Shown piece after piece: positions 28,242 to 36,002 of a DNA stretch of 64,000 bases; positions within the stretch are counted from its first letter, which is position 1, and every line of letters starts with the position of its first letter. Position numbers and translations under genes: made by a program. The stretch lies in assembly GCA_963711375.1 (NCBI GenBank), contig CAVQDV010000005.1:2542001-2606000 (forward strand), read 5' to 3'. This stretch comes from CAVQDV01 sp963711375. GTDB taxonomy: Bacteria; Pseudomonadota; Gammaproteobacteria; Coxiellales; Coxiellaceae. The notes beneath the pieces were generated by a model. The model saw only the letters and a list, made by a program, of their open reading frames with translations. It was not told where the DNA came from and made no database searches.

Positions 28242-28987
28242 TTATTCCATAGGGGGAAAGTACCACTTAGAATCTACTTGCGAAGCCCAACAGCAGCTTC
28301 CCAAATCAAAGTGCCACCATTCCTCTTTGTCCCCGGTAAAGCCTGCTTTCATCAATGCTTCGGTGAGAATGTGGCGTCTTTTTCTAAAGATTGACCAGTT
28401 TTCAGCAGATATTTTGTTACGATTAGGTCTCGCTTGATCAAAATATGCTGTCACACTTTTTTCACTGATTTCATCAAATACTGAACCCATATCGAGGATG
28501 TTACCGTTAGCATCGGTGAGCCCAATATCGATTGCTCCCCCACTGTTGTGTGGCTGTACTGGATACAATCCTTTAGAGGACGGATTAGAAACAAATTTCA
28601 AAGTCTCTTGAAATACCTGTTCTTCAGACCAAGACATATGCTGTTTCTTGACTATTTCATGCATCGCGTTCCAAATAGCCCATTGAGTTTCGATGGTTCG
28701 AAACGCATCAAAAATAATGAAACCGTATTCTTTAGGAAGATAGGTTAAGGCAAGGTTGAGGCGAAGAAATACCCCCTTTCTTAGAAATATTTTTTGGCTT
28801 GTACCCGCTAATTTTTGTTTAAAATACTCATTTCCCAATTGAAGACGTGGAGAAGGGATAACTTCTATTTTTTGGTCGTGTTCTTGTAAAAAAATTTGGT
28901 CAGATTTATCTGGACTTGTCATCGCGAAACTCCCCGCAGCGTATATGAAGATGCTTGTTCCAATCAAATTAAAAAAGCTTGTCTCAT
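28242..28987 (-). pseudogene. D-alanyl-D-alanine dipeptidase (VanX/DdpX family), signal peptide frameshifted
   Basis: The catalytic part is complete: FDAFRT with the conserved Arg, HNSGGAIDIGLTD (zinc His and Asp of SxHxxGxAxD) and EEWWHFD (catalytic Glu and third zinc His, ExxWH). VanX-like enzymes cleave D-Ala-D-Ala in the periplasm or cytosol for wall turnover. The best start, ATG 28987 behind AAGG, encodes MRQAF and then hits a stop. Adding one T to the T6 run at 28971-28976 would give MRQAFFNLIGTSIFIYAAGSFA, a proper signal peptide joined to the rest. As read, only a TTG at 28967 or the ATG at 28922 can start translation, giving weak or no export. It may be a real lesion, a slippage-prone tract or a read error. 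Confidence 0.75.
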
Positions 28988-29064
28988 TTCCTTAATTTCT
29001 CATTGCCCCTGATACAATCTCATTGCGCTGTTTTCAACCGCAGTACGCCCAGTCGGAAGCAGCT

Positions 29065-29385
29065 TTACTGGTGCTTAGGCTTAAGCACGCTGGACAGTTT
29101 TTTTATAAAAGCTTTATCGTTCAATAATTTTTCCTTAATGCTTTCAAACTGCTTATCAGGCGAAGATTTTCGCTCTTCAATTAATTGCATCAGAGCTTGA
29201 TTGATCTGTGTTTGATAGGGAATAGCGCCAGGTTTTTTAGCCTGTGCCTTAAAGTAATTGACGACCTCTGAGCTCAAGGAAATCGTTACACGTGACCTCG
29301 CTGAATCAGGAGATTTTCCTTCAAATGCAGGCAAAGGCCCTCTTCGCTTTAGTTTTAAGGATTTTAAGTCATATTCTTTTTTCAT
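29065..29385 (-). CDS. brnA: BrnA-like antitoxin
   Basis: 106 aa from the ATG at 29385 (GGAGG 8 nt upstream), overlapping the end of the BrnT-like gene by 17 nt. The order is a basic N-terminus, then SARSRVTISLSSEVVNYFKAQAKKPGAIPYQTQINQALMQLI, which is the BrnA ribbon-helix-helix that binds its own promoter and covers BrnT. The C-terminal extension (SPDKQFESIKEKLLNDKAFIKKLSSVL) is longer than the minimal family. Known BrnTA pairs are type II toxin-antitoxin modules that respond to stress, and the toxin-first order seen here is the usual one. Confidence 0.87.
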   Translation of the reverse strand: MKKEYDLKSLKLKRRGPLPAFEGKSPDSARSRVTISLSSEVVNYFKAQAKKPGAIPYQTQINQALMQLIEERKSSPDKQFESIKEKLLNDKAFIKKLSSVLKPKHQ

Positions 29386-29644
29386 AATCTTTTGCCTCCA
29401 ATTTTGTTGCGGCCCTGGTCGAAATGATCCTGATATTCTGATCTCGAATGACATACACGACCACCAGGAGGCGGCCATTACTCGAATGCCCAATCAAAAT
29501 TTCACGATTCTCATGCTCGCTATGCTCAGGATCATAGAAAGCAATTTGATGAGGATCGTAAAAACACGTCATAGCCTCCTCAAAGGTAACCCCATGTTTT
29601 TGCAAATTCGATTTTGCCTTTTTGTCATCCCATTCAAAGTCCAT
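29369..29644 (-). CDS. brnT: BrnT-like ribonuclease toxin
   Basis: 91 aa, with family marks at both ends: MDFEWDDKKAKSNLQKHGVTFEEA at the start (DxxKxxxNxxKHGVxFxEA), then REILIGHSSNGRLLVVVYV and IRIISTRAATKLEAKDYE (the RISARxAxxxE-Y motif). BrnT is a RelE-fold ribonuclease that blocks translation until bound by BrnA. Length and motifs are complete, so this is the only toxin-antitoxin pair of the island that looks functional. Transcription likely starts at the inverted repeat just upstream. Confidence 0.88.
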   Translation of the reverse strand: MDFEWDDKKAKSNLQKHGVTFEEAMTCFYDPHQIAFYDPEHSEHENREILIGHSSNGRLLVVVYVIRDQNIRIISTRAATKLEAKDYEKRI

Positions 29645-29648
29645 ATAA

Positions 29649-29676
29649 TATGTATAGCATACGTATTCAATACATA
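29649..29676. promoter_or_regulatory. Inverted repeat at the brnT promoter, likely BrnA operator
   Basis: TATGTAT (29649-29655) and ATACATA (29670-29676) form a perfect inverted repeat immediately upstream of the BrnT-like start. BrnA proteins repress their own operons, so this is the natural operator. It also supplies AT-rich -10-like sequence. Confidence 0.5.
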
Positions 29677-29803
29677 CAAGTTTTTGGCTGACTTATCCTC
29701 CAAAACTTTATGCAATCATTCATAACAGTCGCTTAATGCGGTTTTGAGCTGTCAATTTACGCATGAATCCTAGTTGCAACATCACAAGAGAACAGGGAAC
29801 ACA

Positions 29804-29844
29804 GCCTCAAAGCGCCCTTCAACCCTTCTGAGGCAAGTTTTTTC
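29804..29844 (+). terminator. Terminator-like hairpin
   Basis: GCCTCA (29804-29809) pairs with TGAGGC (29829-29834), and the second arm is followed closely by TTTTTT. No plus-strand gene is seen upstream, so it could end antisense or read-through transcripts. Confidence 0.35.
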
Positions 29845-29932
29845 TTATTCGCTGCCGACATCTACCCATCCATCACCATTATCTTAATTTATCGAATAAG
29901 GCCGCAGATAAATACCTGATCACTCTATTAAA

Positions 29933-30832
29933 TCATGAGTTTTTTCTATTATCATAAATTAATTTCTTTATAGTCTTACTATTTTCACAAGCGTAAACAT
30001 ATTTTTCGGAATTCAGAATAACCAATTTATTGATGTCCCCCACCAAAGAAGCATTTGCAGAAACAACCTTAATTGAAAGTATCTCGGTAGATTCTCTTTC
30101 CATTAATAAACAAGTATTTTTTGAAACTGGAATATAAATCTTTACACCCAAAGTTGCCAATCCAGAAGAATAGAAACCCTGCTTGTTTAAATTTTCGATA
30201 ATTATTGGCTTATCTGAGGTCAGAAAATACACGTTATCTTCGGATATTGTAATAATGGTCCAATTCATTGACGCTAATGACTCGCTCATAGCAAAACCTA
30301 ACTTTTGCAGAAAAGATAAACTATAATTTTTTGCTAATTCAACATTGTATTTCCCGTTAAATAACCCCTCTTTCAGCTGCTCAACATTTTCCCCAGAGGT
30401 CTCTTCATCGGGTTCATTTTGGGATTTGCTAATGTCTCCATAGGCTAACTTAAATCGCGTATTTAATTCTCGATTGATTTGTCTATCGCTATGCCTTTTG
30501 TAGCTCGGAGTGCGTACGAGCATAAATCCAAAATAAACTGACAACCTCTGACGATCATCAAACGTTGGAAGCATCCTTGCTCGCAAGGATCTAAGTGGCG
30601 CTGCAGCTGGACCTTCAACAATATCAGCAAGAGCATCCTCGAACGCATCAGGCTCAACCCCATCCCCTTCAAGGGAATAAAAGTAATTCTCAAAGGCAAC
30701 ATTCTCAGGCTTCTGGCTATAAGGAGTCTTTGGTGCAGCCTTTTTATAAGTCCATAACATCTCATTTTCATCACAGAATCCCTCAAGATACAATCTTGGA
30801 ACATAATGATGCTTAACTTTTCGATTATTCAT
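29933..30832 (-). CDS. DUF4238 domain protein
   Basis: 299 aa. The N-terminal KVKHHYVPRLYLEGFCDE is the signature of DUF4238 (HYVPxxYLxxF), and the conserved FLTSDKPIII lies in the C-terminal half. No membrane segment or signal peptide. Family members are scattered in bacteria, often on mobile or defence-rich DNA, and their reaction is not established. It stands directly upstream (16 bp) of the 3' end of the Lnt-like pseudogene on the same strand, probably downstream of it in one transcript. Confidence 0.85.
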   Translation of the reverse strand: MNNRKVKHHYVPRLYLEGFCDENEMLWTYKKAAPKTPYSQKPENVAFENYFYSLEGDGVEPDAFEDALADIVEGPAAAPLRSLRARMLPTFDDRQRLSVYFGFMLVRTPSYKRHSDRQINRELNTRFKLAYGDISKSQNEPDEETSGENVEQLKEGLFNGKYNVELAKNYSLSFLQKLGFAMSESLASMNWTIITISEDNVYFLTSDKPIIIENLNKQGFYSSGLATLGVKIYIPVSKNTCLLMERESTEILSIKVVSANASLVGDINKLVILNSEKYVYACENSKTIKKLIYDNRKNS

Positions 30833-30848
30833 GTCGAATATCCCTCCT

Positions 30849-32337
30849 TCAACTATTAGAAAAATTTTTTCTTCTGAAAAATATGCATAATAAAATTAAA
30901 AATAATAATCCACAGAACCAGGCAAACCAATTTCCGTGTAGAGCGTAAATTGTCTTACCGTCGCTAAAAGGAACATCAGCTACTAAAATTGTTGGATTTT
31001 TTGAAGAAGTTTTTTGTATCGCTACAACTCTGCCGTAAGCATCTGTGACGCTTAACAATCCCCACTGGGCCGCTCGCACGACAGAGTATCCACCCTCAAC
31101 ACCACGTAAAAAAGCGGGTTTTGCGTGTAGCTTGTCGTCGATTACAAAATCTAAAGCTGGAACAAACATTACTCCGATACCTTCTTGAGAATAATTTCGT
31201 GAGGTAGAAAAAAAATCCATGTCTTTACATATCGCCAGACCTGCTGAGACCTGATTTCAAAGAAATAATAGCCAATTTTTTTCCGCGTACATAGCCGGAT
31301 TCTGGTCCTGGCAACATATGCTCCTTATGATATTCTGCACGAATATTGCCTTTTTCATCTATAAATAAAGCTGTGTTGTATTTTCCATTTGATTTTATTT
31401 GGCTCAGTCCTAGCACTAAGGCAAGCTTATTTTCTTTAGCTGCTTTTTGAAACATGCCCAATATGAGATTTTCATTGGCGGTTGTGGTCGTCAATATTTT
31501 TTCAGGCATCACTAAAATTTTTATGTTTTTATTTTTCAACTTGGGTATTTCTTGAATAAACCGCTGTGCGAGTTCTTGGGTTTTTAAAGGATTTCTCGAC
31601 AAAATATCAGAAATCGATTCCGGCACAGCTAATAACCCAATTTTAATCGCATTGTTTTCTTGAGAATAAGCAAGGCGAATACAGCCAAATCCAAGCACTA
31701 ATAGAAAGGGGATGCAAAAACATAGCAAAGGAGCGATATAACTAAATTTTCGAGCTTTCTTACTCGGCAAACATTTCCCGTGTTCATATTGTAAATACCT
31801 AGTCACAGCAATTGTTGAGGGAAACAATGCTAACAGAAAACTGATTCCCCAAATTCCCGTGATGGAAACAATTTGAATTATTGGCAAAAAGCTCATCTGC
31901 GAATAAGCCAGGCTATCTAAAGTTCCTGCCGATGAAAAATGAGCAGTCAGAAATTCATAAGTGACCCAAGCCGTCGGAAAAATAAAAATGCTGTACCACG
32001 CCTTTATGCGTTTAATCATCAGACAAGATAAAAAAATAATGCACGCAAAGAAAATAGCGCTGATAATTTGCCCCGGAATGAATACTTTCAGAGGGAGGTG
32101 AGTTTTCAGATAATAAAGAACATTCAGGCCACCCAATAAATAAGCAAAGAATGCAGAAATTAAAATAACACGCCATCGAGCTTCCGATAATCCCAGCCAT
32201 AAAATCGGCAGAGGTGCCAGCCATGCCAGCGGCCAAATTTCATTAAAACCTGTTCCCCAAAAATAACAAAAGGCCGACAATAAAATGGCGAGCAAAGTAG
32301 TAAAACGCGTAGGACGAATATTTTTAATGACACTCAT
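30849..32337 (-). pseudogene. Apolipoprotein N-acyltransferase-like gene split by a 10-bp insertion
   Basis: The 5' frame (31225-32337, 370 aa) has about seven membrane helices and the first part of a nitrilase domain with Glu279 (VMPEKIL) and Lys338 (EYHKEHMLPGPESGY). It stops after KSGLSRSGDM. The 3' frame (to 30849) carries AICKDMDFF with the nucleophilic Cys, then the C-terminal nitrilase part and a final helix. So the Glu-Lys-Cys triad of Lnt is split between two frames. The break lies at a 7-bp direct repeat, AGACCTG (31237-31243 and 31247-31253). Removing 10 bp restores KSGLAICKDM. Lnt transfers the third acyl chain to lipoproteins in the inner membrane. This is an accessory copy. Confidence 0.85.
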
Positions 32338-32534
32338 GGCAACTCCATTGCATTAATTTCAGCTACCCTAGCCTAAAAGTCTTAAACCTCCAACTTGGGT
32401 AAGGGGGTGAACAAGGATATAGTCTCTATAGAATAAATGAAGAGAACACGAAAAGAAATAATAAAAACACATTTCGTTTGCTTTTTATTTTCTACCCTAT
32501 TATCATTCTCATTAAGAGCCTAGAGGAAAGTCTT

Positions 32535-32897
32535 ATGCAAACGGAACCAATAATGCAAACTGAAAACTTACACAACCATCGCACCCTGGATTTATGCTCG
32601 GCAGCGAGCTTTCTCGGGATTCACACCGAAACCATGCGCCAACGCGCCGCCAGTGGCGAAATTCCCGGTGCCAAAGTCGGAAAATCTTGGTGCTTCCTCG
32701 AAGCCGACCTTGTCATCTACCTGCGATCGCTTTATTCTGATCAAGCATCGCAGGGTGTCCATAGGAGAAAAACAATATGGCACTCGAAAAACGGGGTCCA
32801 ATTTATTGGATCCGATTTACACACAAAGGAAAGCGAATACAGAAAAGCACTGGGACTGGCGATAAAGCCGCAGCCCAGGAAATGCACGACAAGCTGA
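32535..32897 (+). CDS. Excisionase-like DNA-binding protein
   Basis: 120 aa from the ATG at 32535 (GAGG about 10 nt upstream). Residues about 16-70 read LDLCSAASFLGIHTETMRQRAASGEIPGAKVGKSWCFLEADLVIYLRS, a winged HTH of the MerR/excisionase (HTH_17) kind that reads att arms and steers the integrase. It ends 121 bp inside the integrase gene, in another frame, so the two are translated as overlapping genes. The tail beyond residue 80 has no family character and may be tolerated read-on. Confidence 0.75.
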   Translation: MQTEPIMQTENLHNHRTLDLCSAASFLGIHTETMRQRAASGEIPGAKVGKSWCFLEADLVIYLRSLYSDQASQGVHRRKTIWHSKNGVQFIGSDLHTKESEYRKALGLAIKPQPRKCTTS

Positions 32898-33787
32898 AGC
32901 TTGAATGTTGGCGCGTTGAGAAATTAGACGAGACCCCTTTGTATGTTTGGCAAGATGCCGTGATGAGATGGTTAAAAGAGTCTCAGCATAAGCGAAGTCT
33001 TAAAACCGACAAGATGCACCTCCGATGGCTCGGCAAGCACCTTGAAAACCGGTTTTTAAAAGACATTAGCCGCGATTTAATCGAGAAAATTGCCGACGAC
33101 CGACAAAATGACGGCGTCAGTAATGCAACGATAAATCGGACTCTTGAATTATTGCGCGCAATACTCAGAAAAGCGCATGGTGAATGGCAGTGGCTTGATA
33201 GGCTGCCGCTGATTCGCATGCGCACTGAAAATAACCATCGCATACGCTGGATTACTCGCGAGGAAGCCGATCGCTTAATTCGTGAACTTCCAGCGAATCT
33301 TGCCGACATGGCTGCGTTTACGCTAGCCACTGGACTTCGAATGTCGAATGTATCTGGACTACAATGGTGTGACATAAATTTATCGAAACACCATGCCTGG
33401 ATCCATCCCGACGAGTCGAAAACCAGCAAAGCAATTCCGGTTCCGCTCAACAGACCCGCAATGGAAATTATTCGGCGGCAAATAGGGAAACATGATTTTC
33501 ATGTATTCACTTATAAAAACCGACCTGTTCGGCAATGCAACACCCGAGCGTGGCGCTTGGCTTTAAAAAGAGCAGGGATCGATAATTTTCGATGGCATGA
33601 TCTTCGGCACACTTGGGCCAGTTGGCATATCCAAAATGGAACAAGTTTGCAGGAGCTGCAATTATTGGGTGGGTGGTCGAGCTTTGAGATGGTGTTGCGT
33701 TACGCACACCTCTCTAGCGATCATCTAAAGGACGCCGCTGATCGCATCAATTGGTATGATTTTGGTACAGTGCGAAAAGCGGTCTAA
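32777..33787 (+). CDS. int: Tyrosine recombinase (island integrase)
   Basis: 336 aa. An N-terminal arm/SAM-like region (about 50-140) precedes the catalytic domain with Arg188 (TGLRMSN), Lys215 or Lys218, His274-x-x-Arg277-His278 (WHDLRHTW), Trp300 (GGW) and nucleophile Tyr309 (RYAHL), so it should be active. It ends 26 bp before the att repeat in tRNA-Arg, the usual place for an integrase that uses a tRNA 3' end. The DNA here is more GC-rich than the neighbouring cargo, as expected for a transferred gene. It catalyses integration and, with the excisionase, excision. Confidence 0.95.
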   Translation: MALEKRGPIYWIRFTHKGKRIQKSTGTGDKAAAQEMHDKLKLECWRVEKLDETPLYVWQDAVMRWLKESQHKRSLKTDKMHLRWLGKHLENRFLKDISRDLIEKIADDRQNDGVSNATINRTLELLRAILRKAHGEWQWLDRLPLIRMRTENNHRIRWITREEADRLIRELPANLADMAAFTLATGLRMSNVSGLQWCDINLSKHHAWIHPDESKTSKAIPVPLNRPAMEIIRRQIGKHDFHVFTYKNRPVRQCNTRAWRLALKRAGIDNFRWHDLRHTWASWHIQNGTSLQELQLLGGWSSFEMVLRYAHLSSDHLKDAADRINWYDFGTVRKAV

Positions 33788-33813
33788 GGTAAAAGTGAGG
33801 CAAGTGCTTGAAA

Positions 33814-33857
33814 ATATGGCGCGCCCGGAGAGACTCGAACTCCCGACCACCTGGTTC
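33814..33857. repeat. Island attachment repeat (att) in tRNA-Arg, integrase side
   Basis: Identical over 44 bp to 18845-18888. It spans the tRNA-Arg(UCG) 3' half from the anticodon loop through CCA. The tRNA is restored by this copy, so integration left the gene functional. Confidence 0.9.
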
Positions 33858-33893
33858 GAAGCCAGATACTCTATCCAACTGAGCTACGGGCGC
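33817..33893 (-). tRNA. tRNA-Arg (anticodon UCG)
   Basis: 77 nt including encoded CCA. Acceptor GCGCCCG pairs with CGGGCGC; the discriminator is G; D arm GCTCAGTTGGATAGAGT; anticodon loop CTTCGAA with anticodon TCG; T loop TTCGAGT. It reads CGA/CGG Arg codons and serves as the island's integration site. Confidence 0.93.
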
Positions 33894-33910
33894 ATTGCGG
33901 CTGGGAAAAG

Positions 33911-33987
33911 TGGTGCGCCCGGAGAGATTCGAACTCCCGACCCCCTAGTTCGTAGCCAGGTACTCTATCCAACTGAGCTACGGGCGC
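33911..33987 (-). tRNA. tRNA-Arg (anticodon ACG)
   Basis: 77 nt with encoded CCA and discriminator A. Acceptor GCGCCCG/CGGGCGC, anticodon loop CTACGAA (ACG, read as ICG), T loop TTCGAAT. It is 17 bp upstream of tRNA-Arg(UCG) on the same strand and very similar to it in the acceptor and D arms, probably one transcript. Csr-linked Arg tRNA clusters are common in gammaproteobacteria. Confidence 0.93.
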
Positions 33988-34062
33988 ACATAAAGCGATG
34001 TGAGATATTAGACAGTCATCTCAGAATTGTCAAACGCAATGTAATTAATATCCAGGACTTCC

Positions 34063-34187
34063 CGCTAAAGCGGGAACTCCTTCCTGGTATTAACGCTGGC
34101 GCGGTGGGGAACCCACCCCTGGCGCTCAAGGGGAGCCTTGCTCCCCCTGAGGACCCCCAGCTTTTTGTAGCAATTCCCGCTTTAGCG
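34063..34187 (+). ncRNA. Candidate IS110 bridge RNA region
   Basis: The 125-bp region is enclosed by a perfect 14-bp inverted repeat, CGCTAAAGCGGGAA (34063-34076) and TTCCCGCTTTAGCG (34174-34187). Inside are GGTGGG-GAA-CCCACC and AGGGGAG-CCTTG-CTCCCCCT stems. IS110 elements encode their bridge RNA (target- and donor-binding loops) between the left end and the transposase gene, which is where this lies. Loop-to-end complementarity was not established. A further hairpin, AGTAAAC/GTTTACT, lies at 34231-34248. Confidence 0.5.
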
Positions 34188-34274
34188 AGTTGCTATGTTG
34201 CATTAGAGGTACCCCAAGAGAATCCCTCCGAGTAAACTTGCGTTTACTTCAAACAACCTACAAGGAGAGAACTC

Positions 34275-35375
34275 ATGGGGAAATACGATTATACTGGAAA
34301 AACAGTTTATCTAGGCATAGATGTACACAAAAAAACGTACGCCTGTGTTAGCGTTTGCGAGGGTGAAGTGATTAAAAAAGATACGATGCCGGCCGACCCA
34401 GCGACGTTAATTAATTATATTCAAAATTGTTTTGTAAATGCTCAGGTTGAATCCGCCTACGAAGCAGGATTTTCGGGGTTCCACCTTCATCGGGAGCTGC
34501 TAAAAGCCGGAATAAAAAACCGAGTCATTCATCCAGGTTCGATAGAGGTGGCAACAAGAGATCGCGTAAAAACCGACAAGCGAGATGCTAAAAAAATAGC
34601 GGTGCAATTAGCGGCCGGGCGCTTGAAGTGTATTTATATTCCTAGTCTTGAACAAGAAGCAAAACGTAGTGCCTCCCGATTGAGGAATAATATCGTTAAG
34701 CTTCGACATCAAGTCGGGCAAAAAATTAAAGGATTATTATTTACTCAAGGATTAATTAAAATGGACGACGATACAATATTATGCAAAACGTGGCTTGGAA
34801 AAAAAGTAGAACAGGTGAAAGAATTAAATTATCCAATGGGCTATTATTACTCGTTAAGGCACTATTCTGATCAATGGTTAAGATTTACAGAGGATTTAAA
34901 AAAAATAGAGCGTGAACTAATGGAAATGCAAACGGATAAGGAAAAAGCGCTTTTATCTATCTACAAAAGTGCGCCGGGAATTGGGGATATCACAGCATTA
35001 AAGTTGAAAGATGAGCTCGGGGATATGAGTCAATTTACGAACGAAAAAAAATTATTTAATTACTTGGGATTTACACCAGTTGAATATTCATCTGGCGAAC
35101 GCGTTCGTCAAGGCCACATGAGTCGTCAGGGACGAGCAGTGCTTCGTCATATGTTTGTTGAATCAGCCTGGATTGCTATTCAACAGGATTCTGTATTAAA
35201 AGAAGCCTATAACCGCATTGCCAGTACAAGGGGAGGTAAGAGAGCTATTGTGGCGATAGCCAGAAAGCTGGCAGGCCGATTGAGATCCTGTGTACAACAG
35301 GGTGTGCTGTATGAAATAAAATCCTTGCAAGCGACAGAAGCTGATGCTAACAATTACGATTGCGTGACCTCGTAG
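34275..35375 (+). CDS. IS110-family transposase (DEDD recombinase)
   Basis: 366 aa, ATG behind AAGGAGAG. The N-terminal RuvC-like DEDD domain starts with Asp16 (YLGIDVHKKTYA) and continues with ESAYEAGFSGFHLHREL and KTDKRDAKKIA. The C-terminal Transposase_20 domain has SAPGIGDITALKLKDELGDMSQF and YLGFTPVEYSSGERVRQGHMSRQGRAVLRHM, including the Ser thought to act with the DEDD residues. Length is within the family's range and no frameshift is visible, so it looks intact. It acts with a bridge RNA to join donor and target DNA. Confidence 0.93.
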   Translation: MGKYDYTGKTVYLGIDVHKKTYACVSVCEGEVIKKDTMPADPATLINYIQNCFVNAQVESAYEAGFSGFHLHRELLKAGIKNRVIHPGSIEVATRDRVKTDKRDAKKIAVQLAAGRLKCIYIPSLEQEAKRSASRLRNNIVKLRHQVGQKIKGLLFTQGLIKMDDDTILCKTWLGKKVEQVKELNYPMGYYYSLRHYSDQWLRFTEDLKKIERELMEMQTDKEKALLSIYKSAPGIGDITALKLKDELGDMSQFTNEKKLFNYLGFTPVEYSSGERVRQGHMSRQGRAVLRHMFVESAWIAIQQDSVLKEAYNRIASTRGGKRAIVAIARKLAGRLRSCVQQGVLYEIKSLQATEADANNYDCVTS

Positions 35376-35660
35376 CAGTTCCTGTGGGCTCTTACCTTGG
35401 TAGGGGCAGCCACGTTAGCGAGTTTGGGGCACGCATTTTTATAAATCGAACGGACAACTTGTGCGTATTTTTACGGAAATAACCACGAATAGCAGATTGG
35501 CCTATAAAGGTTTTTAAATAACGTTGTCGATGTGTTTGGTATCAAGCTAAGTGCTCAAGGATGGTATATGACCCGTTATCCATATTGGATTTAACCGGGA
35601 GGGATTTTTTTACGGTTCTACTTGACTATGCACATAGCGGAATTACTGATTAATATCCTA
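35376..35660. other. Intergenic, no gene recognised
   Basis: About 285 bp after the transposase stop. The first 60 bp, with GTGGGCTCTTACC and GGTAGGGGCAGCCAC, are probably the right end of the IS110 element. The rest shows no ORF or structure that I can name. It may be displaced downstream sequence of the tRNA cluster. Confidence 0.4.
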
Positions 35661-35800
35661 ATTAAAGAAACTTTAGTTTCTTTAATTTTCGCGGAAGAGA
35701 GGGATAACTTCAGGCCTTTGGTCTGAAGTGCAAGTGACCGCTGGTCACTTGTCGAACCCAACTGATTGGAAATCGAGGGTTCGAATCCCTCTCTGCGCCA
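35661..35800 (+). other. Row of hairpins ending in a tRNA-like T arm and CCA
   Basis: Three perfect stems in series: ATTAAAGAAAC/GTTTCTTTAAT (35661-35686), ACTTCAG/CTGAAGT (35707-35729) and CAAGTGACC/GGTCACTTG (35731-35751). A T arm with loop TTCGAAT between GAGGG and CCCTC (35775-35791) follows, and the sequence finishes TCTGCGCCA. The 3' part closely matches the end of the tRNA-Ser facing it (35838), but the acceptor strand is about two bases short and no matching 5' strand or anticodon arm is found. It is best read as a tRNA-Ser-derived pseudo-tRNA or a chimeric small RNA. Confidence 0.45.
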
Positions 35801-35837
35801 AAAATAAAAAAGCTCCTATAAGGAGCTTATTTATTTT
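35801..35837. terminator. Palindromic terminator shared by tRNA-Ser and the tRNA-like unit
   Basis: AAGCTCCT and AGGAGCTT form a stem flanked by A-rich and T-rich runs on either side, working for both directions. The complementarity continues outward into the two tRNA-like 3' ends, making a near-perfect palindrome of about 95 bp (35773-35866). Confidence 0.6.
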
Positions 35838-35930
35838 TGGCGGAGAGAGAGGGATTCGAACCCTCGATAGAGCTTTTGGCCCTATACTCCCTTAGCAGGG
35901 GAGCGCCTTCAGCCTCTCGGCCATCTCTCC
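35838..35930 (-). tRNA. tRNA-Ser (anticodon GCU)
   Basis: 93 nt with encoded CCA. Acceptor GGAGAGA/TCTCTCC, discriminator G, long variable arm (TATAGGGCC...GCTCTA) typical of serine tRNAs, anticodon loop CTGCTAA (GCT), T loop TTCGAAT. It reads AGC/AGU. Its place beside csrA matches the csrA-serV-arg tRNA order of many gammaproteobacteria. Confidence 0.95.
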
Positions 35931-35984
35931 GGAAATACCTGATAAAATGCGTGGGAATAATACCATCATGAATTCGAAATTGAA

Positions 35985-36002
35985 ATGGTTTTAAAAGATT
36001 GT
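35985..36002. repeat. 18-bp target site duplication, left copy
   Basis: ATGGTTTTAAAAGATTGT, identical to 37501-37518 and directly abutting the left end of the IS1202-like element. Confidence 0.85.

Larger units (their letters stand above)
34040..35440 (+). mobile_element. IS110-family insertion sequence (ends approximate)
   Basis: It contains a complete IS110-type transposase gene with a structured non-coding left part of over 200 bp and a short right part. There are no obvious terminal inverted repeats, as expected for the IS110 group, which recombines through a short core and a bridge RNA. The exact ends cannot be fixed without an empty site. The element separates the tRNA-Arg pair from tRNA-Ser. 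Confidence 0.65.

Noticed and set aside
33756..34235. Plus-strand ORF of 159 codons over the Arg tRNAs
   Set aside because: It reads through two tRNA genes on the opposite strand and the IS110 left end; its protein has no family character.
35690..35800. Selenocysteine tRNA
   Set aside because: The long stems and T arm invited the idea, but there is no TCA anticodon loop, no 8-bp acceptor and no matching 5' strand.
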